From positions 1 to 7,058 of the forward strand of contig JABDJR010000430.1 of NCBI GenBank assembly GCA_013003415.1: a stretch of DNA of 7,058 bases, in the 5' to 3' direction. Shown here piece after piece: positions 1-5,574 of the stretch. Source of the stretch: Candidatus Eiseniibacteriota bacterium. Lineage in GTDB: Bacteria; Eisenbacteria; RBG-16-71-46; JABDJR01. Position 1 is the first letter of the stretch. The number at the start of each line of letters is the position of its first letter. The translations under genes and the position numbers were made by a program. Below the pieces are notes generated by a model. It did not search any database. It saw nothing but the letters and a program-made list of their open reading frames with translations, and was not told where the DNA came from.

Positions 1-284
1 CCCGTACTCCCGGTCAAGAAGCCGATATGCTGACGCACCTTTTCAGGCTCAGTCGCAATATCGAAACCGGCTACGCGAGCCGAGCCCGAGGTTGGGCCGA
101 CCAGCGTAGACAACATCCGCAAGGTGGTGGTTTTGCCGGCCCCATTGGGGCCCAGCAAACCAAAGATCGATCCCGGCTTGGCAGACAGACTGAGTCCGTC
201 CACCGCCTTGAACCAATCCCCTTTTGGCGTGCGGTATTCCTTAGTTAGGTTTTCGACCTCAATGGAGGCCGCTACCGTGCTCAT
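1..284 (-). CDS. ABC transporter ATP-binding protein, NatA/CcmA-like (3' end outside the window)
   Basis: This is the N-terminal 94 residues of an ABC ATPase; the rest lies beyond the low-coordinate edge. The ATG is at 284. The protein opens STVAASIEVENLTKEYRT, the usual beta-strand start of the nucleotide-binding domain. A complete Walker A, GPNGAGKT, follows at about residues 45-52, and then TTLRMLSTLVGPTSGSARVAGFDI. The tail EPEKVRQHIGFLTGSTG matches the region just before the Q-loop of NatA-type subunits of ABC-2 exporters. The Q-loop, signature LSGGQ, Walker B and H-loop would lie outside the window. The family couples ATP hydrolysis in the cytoplasm to export through a separate ABC-2 permease, usually encoded next door. 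The substrate cannot be read from this part; Na+ efflux is known for NatAB but is not shown here. The start lies 3 nt after the stop of the small membrane protein and has no strong Shine-Dalgarno sequence, so translational coupling is likely. Confidence 0.93.
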   Translation of the reverse strand, partial: MSTVAASIEVENLTKEYRTPKGDWFKAVDGLSLSAKPGSIFGLLGPNGAGKTTTLRMLSTLVGPTSGSARVAGFDIATEPEKVRQHIGFLTGST

Positions 285-287
285 GAA

Positions 288-491
288 TTATTCGTTTTTT
301 GACCTAGTTTGAGAATCTTCGGTGAAGTCGACGTCGATGACTTCTTTCCCTCGAAGAGGTTTTCGGCCTTTTTTGGGGCGGGAGTGAACTTCGGGGTTGC
401 TGGGCTTGGACTTAAAGAGGAATTGGGCGAAACGACCCACAAATCGGAAGGTGGCCCAGAAGAGGAAAATGCCTAAAAGGAGTCTAATCAT
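288..491 (-). CDS. Small single-span membrane protein with basic and acidic tail (DUF4834-like, tentative)
   Basis: The protein is 67 residues from the ATG at 491. It has one hydrophobic segment at the extreme N-terminus (MIRLLLGIFLFWATFRFVGRF). A strongly basic stretch follows (KSKPSNPEVHSRPKKGRKPLRGK), then a short acidic motif VIDVDFTED. This order resembles the small FCB-group proteins grouped as DUF4834, but that is a recollection of layout and not a proven hit. An in-frame TTG at 509 would add MNLGLP. The ATG is preferred because it begins directly at the hydrophobic segment and has a weak GGA about 7 nt upstream, whereas nothing like a ribosome site precedes the TTG. The positive residues after the span suggest a cytoplasmic tail. 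The stop lies 3 nt before the ABC ATPase start, so the two are probably cotranscribed. Function unknown. Confidence 0.75.
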   Translation of the reverse strand: MIRLLLGIFLFWATFRFVGRFAQFLFKSKPSNPEVHSRPKKGRKPLRGKEVIDVDFTEDSQTRSKNE

Positions 492-609
492 TGGTAATCC
501 GAGGTTCAAAAGGCGAGGTCAGAGCTACGATTCTCACGGAGGCAAGCCCTATTGTCTACTAGAAGGACGTGATTTCGGGCTCTAACGTTGCGAAAACACG
601 ATTCCGAAG
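492..609. other. Leader region of the small-protein/ABC operon, no confident promoter
   Basis: This is the 118 nt between the terminator and the small membrane protein start. It must carry the promoter of that operon if the terminator upstream is efficient. On the minus strand I see only weak -10-like hexamers (for example GACAAT near 550) without a convincing -35 partner, and no -24/-12 pair. No ORF here looks real. Confidence 0.4.
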
Positions 610-648
610 CCACAAGAAAGGCCCGAACCCTATGGGGGCTCGGGCCTT
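610..648 (-). terminator. Rho-independent terminator, minus strand
   Basis: A perfect 9-bp stem pairs AAGGCCCGA (618-626) with TCGGGCCTT (640-648). After one mismatch the stem continues for 3 more G-C pairs around a 5-nt loop. Read on the minus strand the right arm is followed by TCTTGT, so the hairpin ends in a short T-rich tract (CCTTTCTTGT). On the plus strand the stem is followed by GGAAG with no T run, so the direction is minus. It would end transcripts from the TPR lipoprotein gene, whose stop is about 310 nt upstream, or from an unrecognised transcript in that gap. Confidence 0.85.
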
Positions 649-960
649 GGAAGATTACGCCCCCCAAGAGACTTGTCAGATTCCGCCTGTGGTTCCAAAT
701 GGAAACCAACCCGACTTCTCAGGGTCTAGGACAAAACACACGCGCCGTCGATGGGGTAGGAAAAACTTGGCAGGCGTGTTCCGGGGGCCAATCGAGCGGG
801 AGCACCTCCAAAGTAAAACCCACTCGATAAGATCGAACCGTTCGGGGGATCGGTGAAGTTTCATGCGCGAAAGCAAGACATCCACTCTTAATCACCCGCC
901 GGGGACTTAAGGTGTCTTTAGAGTCGACATCTGGATCCACCCGATCGGTTCAAGGCTTAT
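649..960. other. Gap of about 310 nt with no recognisable gene, ending at the terminator
   Basis: No credible protein gene is seen on either strand. The open frames here are short, overlap each other and have rare-residue-rich compositions without domains. I looked for tRNA, tmRNA, 4.5S SRP RNA, RNase P RNA and 6S RNA hallmarks and found none I could defend. Small inverted repeats are present: CGAAC-C-GTTCG around 835-845, GGTTCC-AAAT-GGAAACC around 692-708, and CCGATCGG around 941-948. Because a strong minus-strand terminator closes the region, it is either a long 3' untranslated region of the TPR gene or an undescribed small RNA. Confidence 0.5.
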
Positions 961-2079
961 TCAGTTTTCTAAGCGTGCATCCTCCACGGTTAGATTCAAG
1001 GTATCCGCCGCGCTTGGGTGGAGCATTTTCAGAAATTGCTCTCCGCTCGTGGTCAGATCAAAGTTTTTCTCTTCTTCGTCCTGATAGGCAATCACACGAT
1101 CCAAACTCACCTTGGCTTTGGCGTACGTACTGTCTGCATCGAGAGCTGACCGATACGCCACCTGTGCCGCGTGAGTGTGCCCCGTCTTTTCCAGAGCAAC
1201 TCCAAGGTTGTTCTGAAAGACCGCCTGAAACGGATCCGTTCGCACCGCTTGGGCGAGCGGCGGAAGCGCCTCTTCGTATCTGCCAAGCTCGATGTACAAA
1301 AGACCCAAGTTGTTCATAGACCACGTGTCCCGCGGTTCAATGCGTAGCGCTTCAAGGTAAACGCGTATCGCGTTCTCTTTCTGACCCAGACGGTGGTAGC
1401 AGCGTCCTAGGACACGTCTAGCATTGCCGTCTTCGGGAGCGTTTTCCACCGCTTGCAGCACGAGGGGTAACGCTTCTTCGTTTCGGTCGAGGTCCATCAT
1501 GACTCGGGCAAGATTGATTCTCGCTTTGGCGTAACTTGGATCAAGTTGTAAGGCTCGATTCAAGGATTCCACTGCTTCTCCTGCCCAACCGGCTTTCCAC
1601 TTTGAAAGCCCAGCCATGTAATGTCCCCAAACATTGTTCGGATGCTCCACTCGGAATCGATCGAAGTCTCTTGCCGCGTCTTTGTAGTTCTGAGCGTCAA
1701 ACTTCTCTTTTCCGTCCTTAAACCGAACCGGTTTCGGTGAAACCATTGCTTCAGCTTCAGGAAGCCCGTTAAACATCGCTTGATCTTGATCCGTTTCCGA
1801 ATCGGTCATCGGATCGAAACCCGAATCGAGACCGGAATCGAGACCCTGAGGAGAATCCTTATGCGCCGCTCCCCCTACATCCACAACTTCATCCTGTAGA
1901 AGCGCAGAGGATTCAACCTCAGGTTGCTCGATAACGTGCTTGTCAGAGTTCACATCACGAACGCTAAGAGCCTCAGTCTCCTCGGTCTTGCTTGTGTCCT
2001 GCTGCGCGCTTTGGCACCCCAGGAGACCCATGCTCAAAAGGCCGATCGTCATCATCTTTTTTAGGTTCTTCATCATCAT
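961..2079 (-). CDS. TPR-repeat lipoprotein
   Basis: The protein has 372 residues. The N-terminus (MMMKNLKKMM, then TIGLLSMGLLGC) is a lipoprotein signal peptide with lipobox LLGC and acylated Cys22. Gln at +2 is not the Asp inner-membrane retention signal, so outer-membrane anchoring is plausible. Residues 23-115 are an acidic low-complexity linker rich in D, E, S and Q. From about 118 to 330 there are six consecutive 34-residue TPR units plus a partial seventh. They start near 118, 151, 185, 219, 253 and 287 and carry typical signatures such as NNLGLLYIELGRYEEALPPLAQAV. The C-terminus is a 40-residue non-repeat tail. TPR solenoids bind protein partners, and this one is probably a periplasm-facing scaffold; the partner is unknown. 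Three ATG codons open the frame; the first is chosen because GGGAT lies about 6 nt upstream of it. A sigma-54 promoter with paired upstream dyads precedes the gene, pointing to control by the adjacent regulator. Confidence 0.93.
   Translation of the reverse strand: MMMKNLKKMMTIGLLSMGLLGCQSAQQDTSKTEETEALSVRDVNSDKHVIEQPEVESSALLQDEVVDVGGAAHKDSPQGLDSGLDSGFDPMTDSETDQDQAMFNGLPEAEAMVSPKPVRFKDGKEKFDAQNYKDAARDFDRFRVEHPNNVWGHYMAGLSKWKAGWAGEAVESLNRALQLDPSYAKARINLARVMMDLDRNEEALPLVLQAVENAPEDGNARRVLGRCYHRLGQKENAIRVYLEALRIEPRDTWSMNNLGLLYIELGRYEEALPPLAQAVRTDPFQAVFQNNLGVALEKTGHTHAAQVAYRSALDADSTYAKAKVSLDRVIAYQDEEEKNFDLTTSGEQFLKMLHPSAADTLNLTVEDARLEN
1811..1846 (-). repeat. Three 12-bp tandem repeats inside the TPR lipoprotein linker
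   Basis: Three adjacent 12-bp units (plus strand GGATCGAAACCC, GAATCGAGACCG, GAATCGAGACCC) encode on the minus strand the tandem peptide GLDS-GLDS-GFDP at about residues 79-90 of the lipoprotein. The second and third units differ at one base. The repeat is in frame, so expansion or contraction would change linker length in steps of four residues without breaking the protein. Confidence 0.8.
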
Positions 2080-2138
2080 TCACATCCCAAACACCCCCCA
2101 AAACCGATGTGATATGACGACTGGCACCCTCTAGTAAG

Positions 2139-2154
2139 GCAAGAGGTTTGCCAA
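2139..2154 (-). promoter_or_regulatory. Sigma-54 (-24/-12) promoter for the TPR lipoprotein gene
   Basis: Read on the minus strand, TTGGCA (2154-2149) is followed by six bases and TTGC (2142-2139). This matches the sigma-54 consensus TGGCAC-N5-TTGC with exactly 10 nt between the GG and GC dinucleotides. The bases after TTGGCA (AA in place of CG) depart from consensus, but the invariant GG and GC are in register. The predicted start site is near 2127, leaving a leader of about 48 nt before the ATG at 2079. No comparable -35/-10 pair is seen: a TTGACG at 2166-2161 has no -10 at proper spacing. The neighbouring GAFTGA-containing activator supports the call. Confidence 0.8.
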
Positions 2155-2180
2155 ACTGAGCGTCAACGGAAGAAAGGCCC

Positions 2181-2198
2181 TATTTTATTATTTGTTAA
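2181..2198 (-). promoter_or_regulatory. AT-rich stretch, possible IHF or bending site
   Basis: Seventeen of 18 bases are A or T, in a region otherwise near or above 50% G+C. On the minus strand TAACAAATAATAA (2197-2185) matches the E. coli IHF consensus WATCAA-N4-TTR except at two positions. It lies at about -58 to -70 from the predicted sigma-54 start site, between the promoter and the paired dyads, where IHF sites commonly lie in sigma-54 promoters. Whether this organism has IHF is unknown. Confidence 0.4.
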
Positions 2199-2238
2199 CG
2201 AGTTACAGGTGTTTGTGAGCCGCGGCCATCGGGAAACC

Positions 2239-2254
2239 GTGTCTTCTTGGACAC
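2239..2254. promoter_or_regulatory. Activator-binding dyad, promoter-proximal site
   Basis: This is a 16-bp imperfect palindrome, on the plus strand GTGTCT-TCTT-GGACAC; five of six arm pairs match the ideal GTGTCC-N4-GGACAC. Its centre lies about 120 bp upstream of the predicted sigma-54 start site. It is paired with a second copy 24 bp away centre to centre. This is the position and form expected for an upstream activating sequence of an NtrC-family dimer. Confidence 0.6.
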
Positions 2255-2262
2255 ATCCGAGG

Positions 2263-2278
2263 GGGTCCATTCGGACAC
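2263..2278. promoter_or_regulatory. Activator-binding dyad, promoter-distal site
   Basis: This is a 16-bp imperfect palindrome, on the plus strand GGGTCC-ATTC-GGACAC; five of six arm pairs match GTGTCC-N4-GGACAC. It shares the intact GGACAC half with the proximal copy, and each site degenerates in its other half. Its centre is about 144 bp upstream of the predicted sigma-54 start site. It abuts the hairpin of the upstream operon's probable terminator. Confidence 0.58.
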
Positions 2279-2312
2279 AAAGGGCCCCGGATCTCAAGCC
2301 GGGCGGGCCTTT
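2279..2312 (-). terminator. Probable terminator hairpin after the response regulator
   Basis: AAAGG (2279-2283) pairs with CCTTT (2308-2312), followed after a bulged G by CCC/GGG and an inner GG/CC, giving a G+C-rich, imperfect hairpin about 65 nt after the regulator's stop. On the minus strand the stem ends in CCCTTTGTGTCC, so the T tract is only three bases and termination may be partial. On the plus strand it is followed by CCTTTGCACTTTT, but no plus-strand gene exists here to need it. Confidence 0.5.
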
Positions 2313-2377
2313 GCACTTTTGCCCGGAGTTTCTCCGCCTTGGGGTTTAGGTGGGCAGGCGACGGACTCGGAATCGCT

Positions 2378-3742
2378 CTAGCGAACGGAGGTGGGTTTTC
2401 TGAGGCCGTGGCGACGCATGATCTTGAGCAGACTTGAGTGATCGGCCAGCCCAAGCTCGGCTGCAGTATCGGTGATATGCCAGGTATTCCGTTCCAGGGC
2501 CGCCACCACGATCTGACGCTCGGCTTCGGCTTTGAGCTCCTTTAGGAGACCGGTACGTCGGGCGAGAGCTAACAAGCTACTTTTGGTCATGAGGTCTTGG
2601 GGAACATCGTCGGCGGTGATCAGGTCGTTGTCACTTCCGATGATCATGCGCTCGATGATATTCCGAAGCTCACGCACATTGTTTCGAGACCAGGAGTAAG
2701 CTCTGAGGCGTTCGAGAGCATCGGGGTGAATCTTTTTTTCTCGGATGCCAAGGCGGCGGCAGCTAACGCCCAAGAAATGTTCGACAAGCTCAGGAATGTC
2801 TTCGAGGCGTTCCCGAAGCGGCGCGACGGTGAGGGTGTGCACGTTGAGACGAAAATACAGGTCTTGGCGGAAATTTCCCTGCTGGACTTCATTCTCCAGA
2901 TTGCGATTGGTCGCCGCAACCACCCGCGTGTTGACGTTGACAACTTTGGACCCTCCGACGCGCGTCACTTCGTGATTCTCCAAAACTCGCAGCAACTTAG
3001 CTTGGGCACCGAGGGGTAGTTCACCGATCTCATCGAGGAAAAGAGTTCCTCCGGACGCTTCTTCAAAAGCCCCCTTCCGCATTTTGGAAGCTCCCGTAAA
3101 CGCTCCCGCTTCGTGACCGAAGAGTTCGCTTTCTACCAGGTTCTCCGGAAGCGCCGCAGAATTCAGAGCCACAAAAGAACCGCCCTTACGTCCGCGATGA
3201 AGCTCGCGAGCCACAAGCTCTTTACCCGTTCCGCTTTCTCCCAGAATGAGCACAGGAGACGGAATGGGAGCGAGGCGCCCTAAACTCTCGCGGAGGTCCT
3301 GCATGGGCGAACTGTTGCCCAGGATGGGAGAATCTTCCTGGAGACGGGATCGCAAGCGCCCAACTTCTTGTACAAGCCGACCGTGCTCCAAGGCGTTTTG
3401 AACTTCGTTCACCACGCGTTCCATGGGCTCACTCTTATCGATGAAACTGTAGGCACCGAGTTTGATGGCGCGAACACAGCGATCGTAGTTTCCGGTTCCG
3501 GTGTAAACAATCACGGGAACGAAAATGCCCTTCTTCCGCAGGCCTTCAAGAACTCCAAAACCATCGAGTCCGGGCATTTCCAAATCGAGGATAATGCAGT
3601 CGACCAATTCATCTTCAAGAAGGGTCAGAGCTTCTTTGCCGCCGGTTGCGGTCTTGGTCTCAAATTTGCCCAAGCGATTCAGATCGTAGGCATACTGCTC
3701 GGCCATGGCGGCCACGTCATCGACAATTAAAACCAGTGCCAT
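2378..3742 (-). CDS. Sigma-54-dependent response regulator (NtrC family)
   Basis: The protein has 454 residues, the normal length for the family. The receiver domain (about 1-120) has the acidic pair Asp8/Asp9, phospho-acceptor Asp53 in ILDLEMPGLDG, Thr81 and Lys103. A linker runs to about 138. The central AAA+ domain (about 140-375) has Walker A GESGTGKE (168-175), the sigma-54-contacting GAFTGA loop (213-218), Walker B GGTLFLDEIGEL (231-242) and the sensor/arginine-finger region FRQDLYFRLNV (291-301). The C-terminus (about 410-450) is a Fis-type helix-turn-helix ending SSLLKIMRRHGL. All active residues are present, so it should be a phosphorylation-controlled ATPase that remodels sigma-54 RNA polymerase. 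The ATG at 3742 follows an AGGGGAGAG ribosome site and lies 14 bp after the kinase stop. The likely target is the sigma-54 promoter 230 bp past its own stop. Gene name not assigned, since the NtrC family is large. Confidence 0.96.
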   Translation of the reverse strand: MALVLIVDDVAAMAEQYAYDLNRLGKFETKTATGGKEALTLLEDELVDCIILDLEMPGLDGFGVLEGLRKKGIFVPVIVYTGTGNYDRCVRAIKLGAYSFIDKSEPMERVVNEVQNALEHGRLVQEVGRLRSRLQEDSPILGNSSPMQDLRESLGRLAPIPSPVLILGESGTGKELVARELHRGRKGGSFVALNSAALPENLVESELFGHEAGAFTGASKMRKGAFEEASGGTLFLDEIGELPLGAQAKLLRVLENHEVTRVGGSKVVNVNTRVVAATNRNLENEVQQGNFRQDLYFRLNVHTLTVAPLRERLEDIPELVEHFLGVSCRRLGIREKKIHPDALERLRAYSWSRNNVRELRNIIERMIIGSDNDLITADDVPQDLMTKSSLLALARRTGLLKELKAEAERQIVVAALERNTWHITDTAAELGLADHSSLLKIMRRHGLRKPTSVR

Positions 3743-3756
3743 CGTCTATCTCTCCC

Positions 3757-5574
3757 CTACCCCTGGTTTTTTGCTCTGTGTGCGTCGGCGGGAAAGTCGA
3801 TTACGAAGGTAGCCCCGTCCCCGATCCGACTTTCAATATCTATTCTACCCTCAAAGTCGGACACAAGTCTCCTAACGATCGAGAGGCCAAGGCCAATACC
3901 AAGGGCCTTGGTGGTGTAGAAGTCATCGAGAATGCGTTCCTGATCTCTGGGATCGATACCTTTTCCATTATCCTGGACGGTGAGCCGTACCCAATCCTCG
4001 TCCTCGGCGTCCGTGATGCGAGCCGTTTTCACCCAGATTTCGCCGGATTCAGGATCAACGCTTTCCTGCGCGTTTCGGATCAGGTTTTCGAGAATACGAC
4101 GGAGCCCTATCGGCTCGGCTTTGATCCACGAGTTGGAAGCAAGATCAAGAGTCAGAGCGGGGCCGTGGTCGGTACGCATGGCCGAGGTCACCTCGCGGGC
4201 GGTTTCGCTGACGTTGCAAGATTGCTTCCCCTGCGATGTAGATAAACGGGCGTAGTTGGCGGCAAGCGCTTCGAGATAGCTGATGCTCGATTCCAAAGCT
4301 TTGGATCGCTGGTCAAAGACCTCTTCGAGGCGACCGGATCCGTTGGTGGAAACCTCGGTGAGATGTCTGAAAGTGTTTCGTATGGGGGTGAGTCCATTTT
4401 TGATGTCGTGATTTACCTGCCTGGACACTTCGCCCAAGGTGGCCCGGCGCTCCGCTTGCTGAAGTTTTTGTACACTGGCTCGAAGTCGGTGGGTCATGGA
4501 ATCCAAGAAGCGTGACAACACTCCAACTTCGTCGCGACGGGTGGTGGTGAAGTCCGCGTCGAGCTTATCGAGGTCGAGGGTTGCGGTTTTGGAAGCCAGG
4601 GCCTCCAGCGGCTGACTGATCCGTCTCGAAAACCAGAAGGCAAGAAGCATGGTAAAGAAGGCGGTCGCGGCAAGCAGAATAATCAGCCAAAGATCCAAAT
4701 TCCTGAGCAGGGCGTGGAGAGGCGACAAGGGATAGCTGACGAGTAGCGTGGCTTCGTAGCGTCCGGCTTCATCTCCGTAGTCTCGAAGGAATGGAACCTC
4801 GAGTTCTCGGCGAAGGTAGCTGGTCAGGGCGGCGTTGGGGTTCAGCTCCTCTTCTGCGTCCGTGCTCTCGTCAATTTGCACTGCGACATCACCCTCTACC
4901 TTGAGCGAATCAGCCGAGTCCGCAAGCAGCAGGTTTTCGATCTGAGGATCGCTGGAGATGGCCCCATGGGGATACACCAAGGTTACGGCTAGATCGCGTT
5001 CTCGAGCGAGTCGCGTGAGAAACTCCCGCCCGGCAATGACCCCTGCCACAAGATGGAACTGTTCGGAGGCTAGGGTGAGGGAATCGACGGCCACGAACGC
5101 AAAAGCATTGCCCTCGGCCAACTTCAACTCCATAAAGCCACTTCCGTCCGGGGTGGCGGCCAGAAGCTGGGGAAGCTCTAGGTTGAGCCTTCCGTACTCG
5201 TTTCGAAAGTGTCCGGAACTGACGATCTGACCCTCGGAGTCTTGGATCTGGAGAAGAGACAGACCCTGGAGAGGCATGGTTCGTCCCGCGTAGTCGAGGA
5301 GGTATTGGCGGTAATCCGGAAGCTCCTCGACCGCGGCTAAGCGAAAACTATTGTCATCGATAATTTCGTTTCGAAGGGCCTCCAGTCGACCGCGGAGTTC
5401 TCGGCGGGTGTCCGCGAGATCCTCTTCAATCACTTCCATCAGGGTTTCTGCTCGAAGGGTGTACTCGGTGGTGAGGCGATCCGTCATGCCTCGCCGCAAA
5501 AACCCCATAAGCACCATGAGAGGTACCAACACGAGCAGAAGCGATGCGAGAAGCATGCGGGCGCGCAGATTCAC
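3757..5574 (-). CDS. Membrane sensor histidine kinase with HAMP domain
   Basis: The protein has 605 residues. TM1 is at about 7-25 and TM2 at about 295-315, enclosing a large extracytoplasmic sensor of about 265 residues with a helical start; it may be Cache-like but I cannot prove the fold. HAMP follows at about 315-370. The dimerization/H-box is GEVSRQVNHDIKNGLTPIRN with phospho-acceptor His389. It keeps the D-x-x-N pattern (Asp390, Asn393) associated with phosphatase activity. The ATPase domain carries N-box ENLIRNAQES (Asn497/Asn501), G1 DNGKGID (535-541), F-box FYTTK (552-556) and G2 GIGLGL (559-564). All catalytic motifs are present, so it should autophosphorylate and pass phosphate to the regulator encoded 14 bp downstream. 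The GTG start overlaps the stop of the solute-binding protein as GTGA, with AGGGTG about 7 nt upstream. The tight coupling suggests the binding protein supplies its ligand signal. Confidence 0.95.
   Translation of the reverse strand: MNLRARMLLASLLLVLVPLMVLMGFLRRGMTDRLTTEYTLRAETLMEVIEEDLADTRRELRGRLEALRNEIIDDNSFRLAAVEELPDYRQYLLDYAGRTMPLQGLSLLQIQDSEGQIVSSGHFRNEYGRLNLELPQLLAATPDGSGFMELKLAEGNAFAFVAVDSLTLASEQFHLVAGVIAGREFLTRLARERDLAVTLVYPHGAISSDPQIENLLLADSADSLKVEGDVAVQIDESTDAEEELNPNAALTSYLRRELEVPFLRDYGDEAGRYEATLLVSYPLSPLHALLRNLDLWLIILLAATAFFTMLLAFWFSRRISQPLEALASKTATLDLDKLDADFTTTRRDEVGVLSRFLDSMTHRLRASVQKLQQAERRATLGEVSRQVNHDIKNGLTPIRNTFRHLTEVSTNGSGRLEEVFDQRSKALESSISYLEALAANYARLSTSQGKQSCNVSETAREVTSAMRTDHGPALTLDLASNSWIKAEPIGLRRILENLIRNAQESVDPESGEIWVKTARITDAEDEDWVRLTVQDNGKGIDPRDQERILDDFYTTKALGIGLGLSIVRRLVSDFEGRIDIESRIGDGATFVIDFPADAHRAKNQG

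Noticed and set aside
506..709. 67-residue minus-strand frame
   Set aside because: It runs straight through the strong terminator hairpin at 610-648 and has no protein features.
676..940. Two overlapping minus-strand frames of about 70 residues in the gap after the TPR gene
   Set aside because: They overlap each other in different frames, lack ribosome sites and show no recognisable composition or domain. They are not supported as genes.
649..960. 6S RNA, tmRNA, SRP RNA, RNase P RNA or tRNA in the gap
   Set aside because: I checked for conserved cores (such as the RNase P GAGGAAAGUC segment and the tmRNA GG-start and T-arm). A GGTTCGATC near 833-841 resembles a tRNA T-loop but has no paired T-stem or acceptor.
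912..1319. 135-residue plus-strand open frame over the TPR gene end
   Set aside because: It is rich in S, P and R, as expected of a shadow frame, and the opposite strand encodes clear TPR repeats.
1401..1421. GCGTCC-TA-GGACACG palindrome resembling the proposed regulator site
   Set aside because: The spacer is 2 rather than 4 nt and it lies inside the TPR coding sequence, so it is probably chance.
2121..2136. CTGGCACCC on the plus strand as a second sigma-54 site
   Set aside because: The -24-like TGGCAC is good, but there is no GC at the required distance and no plus-strand gene downstream.
2161..2166. TTGACG on the minus strand as a sigma-70 -35 box upstream of the TPR gene
   Set aside because: No -10-like hexamer lies 16-18 bp downstream; the nearest (TTACTA) is 23 bp away. 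The -24/-12 pair in the same place fits far better.
2597..3019. 140-residue plus-strand open frame
   Set aside because: It is the reverse complement of the regulator's AAA+ domain and has no family features of its own.
3646..4245. 199-residue plus-strand open frame
   Set aside because: It lies opposite the response regulator N-terminus and kinase C-terminus, both of which carry full sets of family motifs. Its own translation has no domain or sensible start site.
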